Shown: positions 50,297-58,573, numbered from the stretch's first letter. The stretch: DNA of 64,000 nt from Dyadobacter sp. (GCF_017744695.1 NZ_JAGIAS010000006.1:62001-126000), one strand, 5' to 3'. Numbers and translations: made by a program. The notes: generated by a model not told the origin, from the letters alone.

Positions 50297-51421
50297 CTAC
50301 ACATTCTTAAAATCCGGCAGCTTGATGATCGCGCCGCCCTGCATTGCCGACTCGTGCGCGAGGATACCTACGCTGGTCCAGTTGGCCGACTGCCATGCAT
50401 TCGGGAACGGTTCGCGGTCTTCGATCAATGCGCTGATGAACTCGTGCGCCAGGTGCGGGTGCGAGCCGCCGTGGCCGCCACCTTGTACGAACGACAAATG
50501 GGCATTATCGTCGAGGTTATAAACGCCGTGACCGGTGAAATGACGGATCTCCTCCGGCAGGTAGTGCGCGTAATCAGGCGTGGTCACTTTTTCAGGGATT
50601 TCATGCTCAGGCTTTTTCGCAGTGTGGATCACCGGATCTTCGCCTTCGATCAGCGGCCATTCGAACGATTTTTTGCTGCCGTAAACCTCGAAACTCTCGC
50701 GGTACTGACGCGCCACATCGAACAACGAACGGTACACATAGGCCGACAGGTCACTGTCTTTGAACTTGATATGTGCCGATTCCACCGCGAATGGCGAGTT
50801 GTGGATCTTGATCAGATCTTCGGCGATCGTTCCTGAACCGAAGCATGATACATATTCCGCTTCGAGTTTCAGCAAACCGGCTACCGGGCCTACGCAGTGC
50901 GTTGCGTAGTGCATTGGAGGCAATCCGGGCCAGTAGTCGGGCCAGCCTTCCATATCCTGCTGGTGACTCGCTTTGAGGAATTGAACTTTACCCAGCTCGC
51001 CTTTTTCGTATAATTCTTTCACAAACAGGAATTCCCGTGCATATACCACGGTTTCCATCATCATATATTTCTTGCCCGTTTCGCGGGTCGCTTTCACGAT
51101 CTCGATGCAGTCCTCCACGCTCGTCGCCATCGGTACCGTACATGCTACGTGCTTGCCTGCGCGAAGCGCTTTCAATGTTTGCTCTGCGTGGTTGGGAATA
51201 GGAGAGTTGATATGGACTGCGTCGATGTTGGGGTCTTTCAGCAATTCGTCATAGTCGGTATAGCGTACTTCAATGCCGTACTGGTCGCCCACTGCATTCA
51301 GTTTCGATTCGGTACGCTGGCAAATTGCGTACATATTGGCATTGGGATGTTGCTGGTAAATAGGGATAAACTCGGCGCCGAAGCCTAATCCGATAATGGC
51401 AACATTAATTTTCTTGGACAT
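50297..51421 (-). CDS. Gfo/Idh/MocA family oxidoreductase, atypical active site
   Basis: A 374-residue protein with the Gfo/Idh/MocA architecture: an N-terminal Rossmann fold with G11-L-G-F-G-A16 and a C-terminal beta domain. The segment after the strand K-H-V-A-C reads T-V-P-M-A in place of the usual E-K-P-L-A, so the lysine that acts in hydride chemistry is absent. H-C-V-G-P-V near residue 175 takes the place of the D-x-G-x-H block. Members with this T-V-P form exist, so this may be a distinct subfamily, but its activity is uncertain. The likely substrate is a sugar or cyclitol. It is divergent from the GNAT gene and follows the palindrome cluster. Confidence 0.85.
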   Translation of the reverse strand: MSKKINVAIIGLGFGAEFIPIYQQHPNANMYAICQRTESKLNAVGDQYGIEVRYTDYDELLKDPNIDAVHINSPIPNHAEQTLKALRAGKHVACTVPMATSVEDCIEIVKATRETGKKYMMMETVVYAREFLFVKELYEKGELGKVQFLKASHQQDMEGWPDYWPGLPPMHYATHCVGPVAGLLKLEAEYVSCFGSGTIAEDLIKIHNSPFAVESAHIKFKDSDLSAYVYRSLFDVARQYRESFEVYGSKKSFEWPLIEGEDPVIHTAKKPEHEIPEKVTTPDYAHYLPEEIRHFTGHGVYNLDDNAHLSFVQGGGHGGSHPHLAHEFISALIEDREPFPNAWQSANWTSVGILAHESAMQGGAIIKLPDFKNV

Positions 51422-51724
51422 ATTGATTAACAGGTTAATGATTCAGTAGATCAGCGGCTTAGCGGGAAAAATGATTGATTTCAGCGCCCGCCGCCCGCCT
51501 GACGGGCCGGTGTTTAAAGATGTGTTGGTGTGGATAGTAATCGACAATACAATTTTAAAGCAAAATAGTGCTAAAAACTTTTCAGGTTTTGATTAGTACT
51601 GTGCGTATTTTGATCTATTTTTAAGCTAATATCTGTTTTAGTGCAAAAAATAGCTAGAAAAAGCGCTTTAAAACGTCGATTTTGCGATAATTGGGGCGAT
51701 TTTCTTTACCAAAATTCCCACTTC
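51422..51724. other. Intergenic region between divergent genes
   Basis: 303 bp upstream of both the second Gfo/Idh gene and the GNAT gene. It has a small hairpin GCCCG-CCTGA-CGGGC near 51500. Two AT-rich stretches (TATTTTG-like near 51607) might hold promoters, but no full TTTG-N19-TANNTTTG match is seen. No gene is visible. Confidence 0.5.
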
Positions 51725-52276
51725 ATGATCCGACCCGCCCGCCCCGAAGATGCCGATGCCGTAGCACCGCTGCTGATCCTCGGCATGGGACATATTGCAG
51801 GTATTTTCGCTCGCTCGGATAACCACGCCGATGCGATCCCATTTTTCCGAGCGTTTTTCCTGCACCCGGCCAATCAGTACAGCTATGTGAATACCCTGGT
51901 TTTCGAGACCAGCGCAGGCATCGTCGGTTCCATCAACGGCTACGATGGCGCATTGTTGCATGCGTTACGACAGCCTGTTCTGGATAAGTTGAGAGAAGCA
52001 GACCCGACTTTCGACCCGAACGATGAAACCGGTCCGGGTGAATTTTACCTCGATTGTATCAATGTACATCAGGAACACCAGGGAAAGGGTATCGGTAGCC
52101 AGTTGATCCGTGCCATATGCGCTCACGCGGGCACCCTTGGGCACGAGCGTGCGGGACTGATTGTGGATATGGTGAACCCGGCAGCCCGGAGACTTTACGA
52201 GCGACTGGATTTTGAAGTCATCGGTGAGAAGGATTTTATGGGGCACCGGTACTTTCATATGGTGCGCAACCTTTAA
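51725..52276 (+). CDS. GNAT-family N-acetyltransferase
   Basis: A 183-residue acetyl-CoA-dependent N-acyltransferase. From the ATG at 51725 it begins M-I-R-P-A-R-P-E-D-A-D-A-V, the normal GNAT opening. A longer frame from 51641 lacks any expected N-terminus. The acetyl-CoA binding motif A is visible as H-Q-E-H-Q-G-K-G-I-G-S-Q-L-I (Q/R-x-x-G-x-G/A form) near residue 115, preceded by the strand F-Y-L-D-C-I-N-V. It ends with A-A-R-R-L-Y-E-R-L-D-F-E-V, the usual C-terminal family block. It lies 27 bp before the membrane acyltransferase gene; the substrate is unknown. Confidence 0.88.
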   Translation: MIRPARPEDADAVAPLLILGMGHIAGIFARSDNHADAIPFFRAFFLHPANQYSYVNTLVFETSAGIVGSINGYDGALLHALRQPVLDKLREADPTFDPNDETGPGEFYLDCINVHQEHQGKGIGSQLIRAICAHAGTLGHERAGLIVDMVNPAARRLYERLDFEVIGEKDFMGHRYFHMVRNL

Positions 52277-52303
52277 AAAGCATTTATCCTAAACCTTATA
52301 TCA

Positions 52304-53575
52304 ATGAAAGAACGGCTGATCTCCCTGGATGTCCTGCGCGGGCTGACCATGATCCTGATGACCATCGTGAATAATCCGGGCGACTGGGGACATGTATACC
52401 CACCGTTGCTTCACGCCGAATGGCACGGTTGCACGCCTACCGACCTTGTATTCCCCACGTTTCTATTGATTGTCGGCGTATCGATTGTACTGGCCACGCC
52501 GGTAAAAGCCTTGAATGGGCCGGTCTTGCAGCGAATCGTCACCCGGACGCTGCGCATATTTTGCCTCGGAATGTTTTCCGGCTTCTTCGTGCGGATTCAT
52601 TTGTTCGGGCTGGAAGGAAATGCACTGCTCGCGGCCAGGCTGGCTGTGACGGCGGCGGTGGTGATCGCCTTGTTTTCGGACTATGACCGGAAATGGCAAT
52701 TCGTGACTGCTGCGGGTATTTTTGCATTGATGATCGGGTTGGCGTTCAGCGGCATCGAGCCTTTCAATACCGTACGTATTCCGGGCGTGCTGCAACGCAT
52801 TGCGGTCGTGTACCTGATCGCTTCCTTGTTGTATGTGAAAACAGGATGGCGTACGCAGGCTACGGTGGGAGCAGTATTATTGCTGGCTTATTGGGGGATT
52901 ATGACGCTCATTCCTGTGCCCGGCCTAGGGGAAGCCAACCTGGAAAAAGGAACAAACCTGGCCGCCTGGCTCGACAACCTTTTATTGCCTGGACATCTGT
53001 GGGCGTCGTCGAAGACCTGGGACCCGGAGGGCATTCTGAGCACATTGCCTGCGATCGGTACCGGTATTGCCGGTTTGCTGATCGGGACTTTGTTGACATC
53101 GCGGGGATTGACCAAAGCAGAAAAGGTGAAATACATGCTGATCGGCGGCCTGGCAGGGGTAGTTACCGGGTGGTTGTGGAGCCTTACGTTTCCTCTGAAT
53201 AAGGCATTGTGGACGAGTTCATTTGTATTGTATGCCGGCGGCTGGGCGTTGCTTTCTCTGGCGGTGCTGTATTATGTCATTGATTTGAAAGGGCATTCGA
53301 AATGGATGACGTTCTTCGTGATTTTCGGAGTGAACCCGATGGTTGTCTTCTTTTTTACAGGAATGATTTTCAGGGTTCTGAATGCGGTGAAAGTAGCGAG
53401 GCCGGGCGGAGGATTTGAAAAAATGGATTTTGTGCCCTATTTCTATCAGTATCAATTGGTGCCGTTCTTCCATGATCCGAGAAATGCTTCGCTGGCGCAG
53501 GCATTACTTCTGGTAGCGCTTTGGTATCTGATCCTGCTGTTCCTGTACCGTAAAAAGCTCATATTTAAGGTTTGA
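52304..53575 (+). CDS. HGSNAT/DUF5009-like membrane acyltransferase
   Basis: A 423-residue integral membrane protein with about 10-11 hydrophobic segments. The N-terminus reads R-L-I-S-L-D-V-L-R-G-L-T-M-I-L-M, the signature of the HGSNAT/YeiB-type acyltransferase group. It is followed by H-A-E-W-H-G-C-T-P-T-D-L-V-F-P-T-F, which holds the conserved histidine region thought to carry the acetyl group across the membrane. Homologues acetylate hexosamine residues of glycans using cytosolic acetyl-CoA. It is in a likely operon with the GNAT gene and precedes a mannosidase gene, consistent with glycan handling. Substrate is inferred from family only. Confidence 0.88.
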   Translation: MKERLISLDVLRGLTMILMTIVNNPGDWGHVYPPLLHAEWHGCTPTDLVFPTFLLIVGVSIVLATPVKALNGPVLQRIVTRTLRIFCLGMFSGFFVRIHLFGLEGNALLAARLAVTAAVVIALFSDYDRKWQFVTAAGIFALMIGLAFSGIEPFNTVRIPGVLQRIAVVYLIASLLYVKTGWRTQATVGAVLLLAYWGIMTLIPVPGLGEANLEKGTNLAAWLDNLLLPGHLWASSKTWDPEGILSTLPAIGTGIAGLLIGTLLTSRGLTKAEKVKYMLIGGLAGVVTGWLWSLTFPLNKALWTSSFVLYAGGWALLSLAVLYYVIDLKGHSKWMTFFVIFGVNPMVVFFFTGMIFRVLNAVKVARPGGGFEKMDFVPYFYQYQLVPFFHDPRNASLAQALLLVALWYLILLFLYRKKLIFKV

Positions 53576-53709
53576 GTAAACGGCTCTTGTTAGTTATCAA
53601 ACGGTTAGGCTAAGGTTTCAAAATTTGTGGACGGGCATCTGCGATTTTTGTCTAAATTGCTTTTTTATATTGAAGAAGCACCCGTATAACCCATTAATAA
53701 ACCTACCTC

Positions 53710-55140
53710 ATGTTCTTAAGAAGAGACTTCATCAAAGCGGGCGCATTGGCGGTCGCTGGTATGGCTGTACCCCAATGGTCGTTCGCAAAAAGTGCTGATT
53801 TTCCCGTAGTTCGTATCCCTGCCGATAAACGCAATTTTACAAGTCCGGCCGTAGAAGCGACCATTGCCCGAATGAAAAAGGTGATCAAAGATCCCGAGCT
53901 GGCGTGGCTTTTTGAAAACTGCTTCCCGAATACGATCGATACCACCGTACATTATAATCCGTCAGAGGGCAAGCCCGATACCTTCGTCATCACCGGCGAC
54001 ATTGATGCCATGTGGCTCCGCGACAGTACGGCACAGGTTTGGCCTTACCTGCCATTGTTGAAAGAGGATCCGAAATTGAAAGATATGGTTGCGGGGCTTG
54101 TCAACCGGCAGACCAAATGCATTCTGATCGATCCTTATGCAAATGCATTTTACGATCGCCCGAAAGAGAGCGAATGGACCAAGGACCAGACCGAGATGAA
54201 GCCTATGCTCCACGAGCGCAAATGGGAGCTCGATTCGCTTTGTTACACCATTCGTTTGGCTTATAACTATTGGAAAACTACCGGTGATGCCAAGCCATTC
54301 GACGCCGACTGGCTGAAAGCGATGGAACTGGTGCTCAAAACCTGCAAGGAACAGCAGCGCAAGGATGGGCCGGGGCCTTACAAGTTCGGCCGCGTCACCT
54401 CCTGGTCTACGGACACCGTGCCGGGCAATGGCTACGGCAACCCGATCAAGCCGGTTGGCCTGATAGCGAGTACGTTCCGGCCATCGGATGATGCGACTAT
54501 CTTCTCGTTCTTCATCCCCTCGAATTTCTTCGCCGTCGTGTCGTTCCGCGAAGTGGCCGAATTGCTGGAAAAGGCATCCGCTACGAAAAACGCGAAACTG
54601 GCGGCCGATTTCCGGGCGTTGGCCAATGAAGTCGAAGCAGCGCTCAAAAAGCACGCCGTGATTAACCATACCCAATTCGGAAAGATTTACGCGTTCGAGG
54701 CCGATGGTTTTGGAAACCATGTGATGATGGATGATGCAGGTATTCCAGGGCTTATCAGCCTGCCTTACCTGAATGCCGTTTCGGTGAAAGACCCGATTTA
54801 TATCAACACGCGCAAATATGTGTTAAGCAATTCCAATCCGTATTTCTTTAAAGGAAAGGCGGGAGAGGGGCTGGGTAGCCCGCATACGTTGGTTAACCAG
54901 GTATGGCCGATGGGAATCATCGCGCGCGCCATTACTTCTACCGATGACAAGGAGATCGAGGCGCAGCTCAAACTGCTCAAAACAACCCATAACCACACCG
55001 GTTTCATGCACGAATCGTTCGATAAGGACGACGATTCGAAATTCACGCGCAAATGGTTTGCGTGGGTGAATACATTGTTCGGGGAGTTAATCCTGAAACT
55101 CGAAAAAGAACGTCCACACCTGCTGGCGAAAGTATATTAA
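53710..55140 (+). CDS. Glycoside hydrolase family 125 exo-alpha-1,6-mannosidase
   Basis: A 476-residue exported enzyme of the former DUF1237 family, which removes alpha-1,6-linked mannose. The N-terminus L-R-R-D-F-I-K-A-G-A-L-A-V-A-G has a twin-arginine pattern (R-R-D-F) ahead of a hydrophobic stretch, with cleavage near S-F-A-K. The (alpha/alpha)6 barrel is recognised from F-V-I-T-G-D-I-D-A-M-W-L-R-D-S near residue 90, W-E-L-D-S-L-C-Y near 176, F-R-P-S-D-D-A-T near 260 and F-M-H-E-S-F-D near 438. Length is normal. It is probably periplasmic and works on N-glycan-like mannans. A terminator follows it. Confidence 0.92.
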   Translation: MFLRRDFIKAGALAVAGMAVPQWSFAKSADFPVVRIPADKRNFTSPAVEATIARMKKVIKDPELAWLFENCFPNTIDTTVHYNPSEGKPDTFVITGDIDAMWLRDSTAQVWPYLPLLKEDPKLKDMVAGLVNRQTKCILIDPYANAFYDRPKESEWTKDQTEMKPMLHERKWELDSLCYTIRLAYNYWKTTGDAKPFDADWLKAMELVLKTCKEQQRKDGPGPYKFGRVTSWSTDTVPGNGYGNPIKPVGLIASTFRPSDDATIFSFFIPSNFFAVVSFREVAELLEKASATKNAKLAADFRALANEVEAALKKHAVINHTQFGKIYAFEADGFGNHVMMDDAGIPGLISLPYLNAVSVKDPIYINTRKYVLSNSNPYFFKGKAGEGLGSPHTLVNQVWPMGIIARAITSTDDKEIEAQLKLLKTTHNHTGFMHESFDKDDDSKFTRKWFAWVNTLFGELILKLEKERPHLLAKVY

Positions 55141-55163
55141 GCTGCGGCAGGAATGCCACACTC

Positions 55164-55199
55164 AAATGCCTCCCGGACTACAAACCGGGAGGCATTTTT
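55164..55199 (+). terminator. Terminator after the GH125 gene
   Basis: Stem AATGCCTCCCGG (55165-55176) / CCGGGAGGCATT (55185-55196) followed by TTTT. It begins 25 bp past the stop codon and separates the GH125 gene from bioB. Confidence 0.92.
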
Positions 55200-55222
55200 G
55201 TTGCGCCGGACTACGATGTTTA

Positions 55223-55231
55223 TTGTAAACC
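55223..55231 (+). promoter_or_regulatory. Candidate BirA half-site upstream of bioB
   Basis: TTGTAAACC equals the left half of the BirA (bioO) operator consensus. The partner half about 17 bp downstream (GGTCAGCCG, 55249-55257) matches poorly to GGTTTACAA. It lies 56 bp before the bioB start. The site also forms a GTTTA-TTG-TAAAC palindrome (55218-55230). Confidence 0.3.
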
Positions 55232-55286
55232 GGACGCAATACTGCGCCGGTCAGCCGGCTACATTTGGCTCGAAAACAATGCCACC

Positions 55287-56264
55287 ATGCAAACTGCAAC
55301 CATCCGTAACGACTGGACGCTCGATGAAATCGAAGCCATTTACAATCGCCCTTTACTGCAACTGATCTACGATGCCGCTACCGTCCACCGGCAATGGCAT
55401 GACCCGGAGCGCATTCAGGTGTGTACGTTGTTGTCCATCAAAACGGGCGGCTGTCCCGAAGACTGTGCTTACTGCGGTCAGGCGGCCCGGTACCAGACGG
55501 GCATTAATGTGAAAGCATTGATGAAAAAGGATGACGTGGTGGCCATCGCCCGCCGCGCCCGCGAAAGTGGTTCGAGCCGGTTTTGCATGGCGGCTGCCTG
55601 GCGTGAGGTCAAAGACAACCGCGATTTCGACCGCGTACTCGACATGGTGACCGAAGTAGCGGCATTGGGCCTTGAAGTGTGCTGTACCCTTGGCATGCTC
55701 ACAGATACTCAGGCGGAAAAGCTCAAAGCTGCCGGCCTTTACGCTTACAACCATAACCTGGATTCCTCCGCCGAGTATTACGACCAAATCATCACGACGC
55801 GTACCTACGACGACCGCCTGAATACCGTCGATCATGTGCGTAAAGCGGGCATATCCGTATGTTGCGGTGGCATTATCGGCCTCGGCGAAACCCGCCAAAA
55901 CCGCATTCAAATGCTCCACACACTCGCCACCATGCCCGAGCACCCTGAATCCGTACCCGTAAACGCCCTCGCCCGCGTGCAAGGGACACCGTTAGGGGAA
56001 ATGCAGAAAACCGATACCTGGGAAATGGTACGTATGATTGCCACTGCGCGCATTCTGATGCCGCAAGCGATGGTTCGCCTCAGCGCCGGACGGATGGAAA
56101 TGAGTGAATACGAGCAGGCATTCTGTTTTATGGCAGGAGCGAATTCGATTTTTACCAATGAAAACGGGGAACTCCTTGTGACGCCCAACCCGGGAATGAG
56201 CCAGGACCGGGAGATGATGGAGGTTTTGGGGTTGAAGGCTTTGGTTAAAGCGGAGGTGGGTTGA
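55287..56264 (+). CDS. bioB: Biotin synthase
   Basis: A 325-residue radical SAM enzyme that inserts sulfur into dethiobiotin to form biotin. The [4Fe-4S]/SAM site is C56-P-E-D-C60-A-Y-C63. Further BioB signatures are Y-N-H-N-L-D-S near residue 153 and C-C-G-G-I-I-G-L-G-E near 192, with the [2Fe-2S]-ligating cysteines in R-F-C-M-A-A-A-W-R and the C-C-T-L-G region. I start at ATG 55287, because a frame reaching back to 55053 would run through the GH125 gene and its terminator. The full length is usual for bacterial BioB. No other bio genes are adjacent. Confidence 0.97.
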   Translation: MQTATIRNDWTLDEIEAIYNRPLLQLIYDAATVHRQWHDPERIQVCTLLSIKTGGCPEDCAYCGQAARYQTGINVKALMKKDDVVAIARRARESGSSRFCMAAAWREVKDNRDFDRVLDMVTEVAALGLEVCCTLGMLTDTQAEKLKAAGLYAYNHNLDSSAEYYDQIITTRTYDDRLNTVDHVRKAGISVCCGGIIGLGETRQNRIQMLHTLATMPEHPESVPVNALARVQGTPLGEMQKTDTWEMVRMIATARILMPQAMVRLSAGRMEMSEYEQAFCFMAGANSIFTNENGELLVTPNPGMSQDREMMEVLGLKALVKAEVG

Positions 56265-56288
56265 TTTGATAAACGGGTAAAGAATATT

Positions 56289-56654
56289 TTACATAGGGTA
56301 TATTTGATGATTTCGGTCGAGCCAGCAGAGGAAAAAAGCGTTGGCCGACCGGAAGCCATGAACTCGTGCTTTAATACTCACCCTTAGCTCAAAAAATGTA
56401 ATATCCGGACTAACATTTTCTACCTTCTTACTTTTGGGTAGAGCGTTTTTGTCTTTGTGCTTGGTGCAGGATTTTTGAATATCAAACCAGTTGCTGTTGG
56501 AGACTTTTTGAATAAAATCAGACAACAATTTCAGTTCATCTTTTTCCCAGGCCGAGAGGCATTCATAGTTGCTATCGAAATATTTGAGGTTTACGTAGGG
56601 ATGGTCGTGCATATTCGTTTGAATGCCGAATATTTTACATTCATCAATGGTCAT
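56289..56654 (-). CDS. Putative toxin of a Panacea toxin-antitoxin pair
   Basis: A 121-residue protein directly downstream of the Panacea antitoxin gene. I start at ATG 56654 because a strong Shine-Dalgarno (AAAGGGAGGT, 56661-56670) precedes it by 6 nt; an earlier ATG at 56729 overlaps the antitoxin end by 11 bp. The sequence is basic and rich in aromatics and lysine. It ends F-F-E-L-R-V-S-I-K-A-R-V-H-G-F-R followed by C-W-L-D-R-N-H-Q-I-Y-P, a compact beta-rich module that suggests an RNA-binding or RNase-like fold. I do not recognise the toxin family. The call as a toxin rests on the partner gene and operon. Confidence 0.6.
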   Translation of the reverse strand: MTIDECKIFGIQTNMHDHPYVNLKYFDSNYECLSAWEKDELKLLSDFIQKVSNSNWFDIQKSCTKHKDKNALPKSKKVENVSPDITFFELRVSIKARVHGFRSANAFFLCWLDRNHQIYPM

Positions 56655-56718
56655 CAAAATACCTCCCTTTTCATCCTTCTTACTGATTGCTGAGTTTGGT
56701 ATGTGACGCCCAGGCTTC

Positions 56719-57201
56719 CTATCCTTCATTCTCTTGCAACATTTCAGAATAAAAGCGGAGCATATTTTCCTTGGATATGATATTGGAGCATCTTACTTCG
56801 AGTGGCAGACCGTTTCTTGCTTCTATCCAGGGTGCTTCATGATGGGTTAGTTCTTCCAGATATTTGGCACTCTTTTCACCATACACTCTCTGAACTTCGC
56901 CCAAGATATCGTCAATCTCTTGGGCGATATTATTTACGCAATCACAGCTAGGCAATGCTTCAAATCCGAAACGTTTGTATTCATTATAAATGCCTGGCAA
57001 GACTGGTCCGTGCGACCATGCTTCGAAATCATCCTCGAAAAGAGATTTGCCTGAAAGTACCATACACCATGCTTGCGCATAATACAGCAGTTTTTGCAGC
57101 TTCAAATGCGTGACGGAATCACCGGCGTCCCTGTCTATGTGGCAAAGAAACCAGTTGGCGATATCGCTTGCTTTGTATTTGTGGCTGTCGATGTTTTCCA
57201 T
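56719..57201 (-). CDS. Panacea-domain antitoxin (SocA/GepA-like)
   Basis: A 160-residue protein with the Panacea domain (PF13274/DUF4065 type). From the ATG at 57201, the opening Y-K-A-S-D-I-A-N-W-F-L-C-H, the T-H-L-K-L-Q-K-L-L-Y-Y-A-Q-A-W segment near residue 37 and F-E-A-W-S-H-G-P-V-L-P-G-I-Y near 60 are the diagnostic blocks. Panacea proteins were shown to neutralise many unrelated toxins encoded next to them. The downstream gene begins inside or just past its 3' end, so they form a two-gene operon. An in-frame start at 57249 is possible but adds no family residues. Confidence 0.88.
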   Translation of the reverse strand: MENIDSHKYKASDIANWFLCHIDRDAGDSVTHLKLQKLLYYAQAWCMVLSGKSLFEDDFEAWSHGPVLPGIYNEYKRFGFEALPSCDCVNNIAQEIDDILGEVQRVYGEKSAKYLEELTHHEAPWIEARNGLPLEVRCSNIISKENMLRFYSEMLQENEG

Positions 57202-57389
57202 TGGCGTAGCGCTGTTGATAAAATAGAAGGGTGACTTTAACTGGCACAAATAAAACTAATTACGCCAAATTTTCCATTGTGTAATTCTCCCTCCCGGACG
57301 ACCCGGCAGTAGAAATGATCAGGCGGTTGATTCAGCTATGCAAACAATGAATTTGGATTTTCAGAGCTAAACTGATTGTGGAGCAGCTT

Positions 57390-57656
57390 TCACGCTCCTG
57401 TAATTACACAATTGCATGCATTGAGCTTCGCAATCAAAGTCGCAACCCGTAGTTGATTGACTATATGCTCCCGCATTTCAGGTGTGACGGATGCGAGGTT
57501 ATCCGTAAAAAGGTATGCTTCGATTAATGTGTTAAGGGATTCAATCATTTCGGAGCTGCTGTCTTTTTGGAAGAAGGCTTTGATTATTTCTCGTTGGTAA
57601 CTTGCCTTGTCGTTGAGTGTGTTGGCACTAGCGGTTGAAGTTTCAAGTGTGTCCAC
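57390..57656 (-). CDS. Small acidic protein, unknown function
   Basis: An 88-residue reading frame with a GTG start at 57656. The middle part has a helical pattern (A-S-Y-Q-R-E-I-I-K-A-F-F-Q-K-D-S and E-S-L-N-T-L-I-E-A-Y-L-F-T). The end is L-N-A-C-N-C-V-I. No known domain or signal peptide is recognised. It lies between the Panacea pair and the duplicated-domain protein and points the same way. It might be an accessory of the island or a non-conserved frame, and the start is uncertain. Confidence 0.4.
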   Translation of the reverse strand: MDTLETSTASANTLNDKASYQREIIKAFFQKDSSSEMIESLNTLIEAYLFTDNLASVTPEMREHIVNQLRVATLIAKLNACNCVITGA

Positions 57657-57716
57657 AGTTTTGAAAGTTTAGGTGGTGGCTTTGTGCAGTTTTCCAACAA
57701 GCGCATTCCAAAAAAA

Positions 57717-58184
57717 TTACTTAGGAGAATACTTGATCAAAGTTTGCACTTCTATTTCTCCGTACTCGGAAAGGATTTCTTTCATTCTCGCTTGTGAAAT
57801 GCCTCTTTTATAAGTGAAGTCTCTCCAAGCGTAGGTCAATTTTCCTTTCTTTACTTCGGCTGGAAGTGATGGGTAGATATTCGTCAGCCACCACTGAAAA
57901 GCCTCCTCCATGGAAGCGAATGTCGTCATTGAGACAAAGATAGAAATTTGTGCAGGTTTCCAACAAATAACTTGCTCCAAATTAAAAGTGACGGTGACCT
58001 TCTCAGAAATATTCCCAAAGTCAGAAAGTACCGCTCTCATACGCTTCTGCGAAATACCTTTCTTGAAGGTATAGTCGCGCCAGGCATTGCGGTATTTACC
58101 TTTTTTCAAACTTGGTGGTATTGTTGGGTATATGGTTTTTAGCCACCATTCAAATGCCTGTTCCAGCGAAGTAAAAGTTTTCAC
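57717..58184 (-). CDS. Protein of two tandem copies of one ~60-residue domain
   Basis: A 155-residue protein made of two homologous modules. Copy 1 begins at residue 1 (K-T-F-T-S-L-E-Q-A-F-E-W-W-L) and copy 2 at M86 (T-T-F-A-S-M-E-E-A-F-Q-W-W-L). By hand alignment 34 of the first 59 positions are identical, including I-Y-P, K-K-G-K, A-W-R-D, G-I-S-Q and R-M. The 17-residue linker (residues 69-85) looks like a former intergenic segment, so copy 1 probably lost its stop and fused to copy 2. The start codon is GTG, overlapping the preceding TGA as GTGA. I do not recognise the domain. It is coupled to the broken HigA-like gene, so a toxin-antitoxin role is possible. Confidence 0.65.
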   Translation of the reverse strand: MKTFTSLEQAFEWWLKTIYPTIPPSLKKGKYRNAWRDYTFKKGISQKRMRAVLSDFGNISEKVTVTFNLEQVICWKPAQISIFVSMTTFASMEEAFQWWLTNIYPSLPAEVKKGKLTYAWRDFTYKRGISQARMKEILSEYGEIEVQTLIKYSPK

Positions 58185-58573
58185 AACCGTTGGGTATAAT
58201 TCAAGATGATTTCCGAAGAAATTTTGAGTTTCTCTTGAATAACACTAAGCAATAAAATGTCTGGCTTCTGATCTTCCCAGAGGATATTTTCAAGCTCTTC
58301 CTGCGAAATTCCAAGCGTTTGAGCAAGGTCTATTCCTTCATGCCTCATCTCATACATTCTTCACTCCAAAATACCTTCGAGTGTAGAAGGTTCAGGGATT
58401 TCATAAATGCTTTGCTCGTAAGCCATCAGAGCTTCGCCCATGGCCCGGATATGCTGTCGTTCTTCCCGTGTGGTATCTGCTGAATTTATTCTCATCAATG
58501 CATCCACCTTTTCAAGTAGAGCGGCATGCTCCTCGTCGTTTGTGACCTTGTAGGTTATTTTAGCTCTTTTCAT
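58181..58573 (-). pseudogene. HigA-like antitoxin split by an in-frame TGA
   Basis: Two open segments are in the same frame. One is a 70-residue part (58573-58361) ending T-L-E-G-I-L-E. After the stop at 58363-58361 and one codon, a 58-residue part starts at ATG 58357 (M-Y-E-M-R-H-E-G-I-D-L-A-Q-T-L-G-I-S) and ends at 58181. Joined with tryptophan in place of the stop, E-G-I-L-E-W-R-M-Y-E-M would be the helix-turn-helix entry of a 129-residue HigA/COG5499-type antitoxin. A TGG to TGA change is the simplest explanation. The second part keeps the helix-turn-helix and may be made alone from its ATG. No HigB toxin gene is adjacent. Confidence 0.7.

Noticed and set aside
55053..55286. Extended start of bioB overlapping the GH125 gene
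   Set aside because: The extension would run through the GH125 coding end and a strong terminator, and BioB homologues begin near the ATG at 55287.
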